64,000 nucleotides of DNA from Grammothele lineata (taxonomy: Eukaryota; Basidiomycota; Agaricomycetes; Polyporales; Polyporaceae), in contig NDFF03000007.1 in the NCBI GenBank assembly GCA_002150815.3, forward strand, positions 1 to 64,000, in the 5' to 3' direction. The first letter of the stretch is position 1, and each line of letters begins with the position of its first letter. Shown here one piece after another: positions 62,551-64,000 of this stretch. The position numbers and the translations under genes were made by a program. The notes under the pieces are model-generated. The model had not been told where the DNA came from and made no database searches. It was given only the letters and a program-made list of their open reading frames with translations.

Positions 62551-64000
62551 ATGAGCAAGGCCCCGCGCACGCGCTGGGGACCCGTCCGGTCGCTGCTTTG
62601 CCTCGCGCCTCTCTTTCTTCTCGCGCCCTACTATGCCTACCGCGAACACTACGGTCAGTCACGTCCACCACGCGCACACCCCGTCTGTCTAACACCGACC
62701 TCCCTCTTCAGCGTTACCTACACCAGTCGTCGACCTGTAAGTTTCCCCCCGTCACCTCTTCCAACCGTCCCCGTGTAACGTCATCGACCCCAGGATCGAC
62801 CCCGTAACCTCTCTCCCCCAGCTCTCCGAGGCGCAAGTGCTCGCGCACGCGAAATATCTCTCAGAAGACATAGGGTACCGTACAGTGGGCTCTCGGGAAC
62901 ATGCGCTCGGCGACGCATGGATGCTGCGCCAGGCGGAGGAGGTGCGCGCGCAGTGCGAGACTGCCGTCCGAGCCGTCCCCGGGCGCAAGCTGGAGTGCGA
63001 AGTCTGGCATCAGAAGGGCAGTGGACATCATCGGTACGTCTTCAAAAACACCCGTTTACCCTCTCGTTGGCTGGTGTCGACTCCCAAATGCCGTATGCTC
63101 ACACTGTGTGTGGGCTAGGTTCGACATGATGGGCCGCCGGCTGTACAAGACGTACGTCGGCCTCACGAATATCGTCGTGCGCGTTTCGGACGGGACGGAA
63201 GAGGGCAAAGCGCACGCAGTGCTCGTCAATGCCCACCTCGACAGCACGCTGCCGTCGCCCGGCGCGGCTGACGACGCGCTCTCGGTTGGGGTCATGCTTG
63301 AATGCATGCGCGTGCTCGTCAACACGCCGACGTGGGAGCCGAAACATTCAATCGTGTTTTGTGAGTGTTGCGTTCTCTATACATTCTTTACGAGATGTTG
63401 AAGATGACTGGCGGATAGTGTTCAATAATGCGGAGGAGTCTTTGCAAGACGGCTCGCAACTCTTCTCCACCCAGCACCCAATCGCGCACACGCATGTCGA
63501 TCTCTATGTCTCAGACGTTCCGTTGCTGACCATCCCGTTCAACAGTGTACGCGCCGTCATCAACTTAGAAGGTATGTCTCTTTAGCGTTCCGCGCATATA
63601 GTTGCTCACACTTGCCATCCTAACAGCCGCCGGCACGACCGGCCCAGAGCTGCTCTTCCAGGCAACTTCTGAACAAATGATTAGAGCATACGCTAATGTG
63701 CCATGGTAAGAGCTCCAAGTGCCATCCAGAGTGTCGCCGTCACTTACCTGCCCTTAGGCCATACGGCTCCGTGGTAGCTAATGAGATCTTTAGCTCCGGA
63801 ATAATACTATCAGAGTGAGTTGCTCTTCTCCCAGAGTTCTCCTGAAGACCGTACTCACGTACGATACAGCACGGACTTTAGACAGTTTGAGCTATATTTG
63901 AACGTCACGGGCTTGGATGTAAGCTGGCATTTTGGACTCCAGCACAACCGCGGTTAATCGAACATTTCAGATGGCAGTCGTCGGTAACAGTTATCTTTAC
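62551..64000 (+). CDS. ERMP1/Pff1-like M28 membrane metallopeptidase, partial
   Basis: The first nine exons are in the window (62551-62653, 62712-62736, 62794-63033, 63119-63360, 63419-63571, 63627-63705, 63758-63814, 63870-63918, 63971 to the window end); the 3' part is cut off. An N-terminal membrane anchor (SLLCLAPLFLLAPYYAY) is followed by the luminal domain. Zinc ligands of family M28 are seen: the HLD at 63234-63242, Asp in AADD at 63270-63275, and the catalytic Glu pair AEES at 63430-63441. Family members sit in the vacuole or ER membrane with further membrane spans at the C-terminus. The second exon has only 25 nt. Every junction closes in phase. The start ATG is the one before the anchor. 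Confidence 0.9.

Overview
The window looks like nuclear DNA of a basidiomycete fungus, most likely a wood-decay type (Agaricomycetes; Polyporales is my guess from general resemblance). The reasons are many short introns of about 48-90 bp with GT..AG ends, GC-rich coding sequence, a chromodomain Ty3/gypsy retrotransposon, and fungal housekeeping genes (profilin, adenylosuccinate synthetase, a NOL8-like nucleolar protein, a PHO80-type cyclin, an Asi1-like RING membrane protein, an M28 vacuolar-type peptidase). All gene models were joined by hand from reading frames, splice signals and phase arithmetic. None has transcript support.

Layout. 1-3750: 3' part of a Ty3/gypsy chromovirus (pol with one in-frame stop, then a 578-bp LTR). 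The LTR runs straight into the open frame of a 5'-truncated gene (3751-5539). 6025-17002: two near-twin small secreted Kre9/KNH-like genes (SSP1 minus, SSP2 plus) flank profilin, adenylosuccinate synthetase, a low-complexity nuclear protein gene and remnants of an unrecognised gene. 18445-25734: a third secreted gene (SSP3), then two tandem MYND-finger genes (A, B). 26-32.3 kb and 33.4-41.6 kb are long GC-rich stretches with no gene I can support, on both sides of a PHO80/PCL-type cyclin. 41.6-43.4 kb: a seven-exon coiled-coil/AT-hook gene. 44.06-52.6 kb: SSP4, MYND genes C and D, and SSP5, all on the minus strand. 53.3-64 kb: an Asi1-like E3 ligase, a very small gene, a large zinc-ribbon protein with an AlkB-like C-terminal segment, a divergent NOL8 homologue, and the 5' part of an ERMP1/Pff1-like peptidase cut by the window end.

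The most striking theme is the interleaving of two families: five secreted KNH-like genes with the same four-exon structure (third exon always 90 nt) and four MYND genes with the same five-exon structure (second exon always 183 nt). Pairs within each family share upstream sequence, so the locus grew by local tandem and inverted duplications that carried promoters along. Whether the two families work together cannot be told from sequence. The co-expansion is the best candidate for an undescribed system here.
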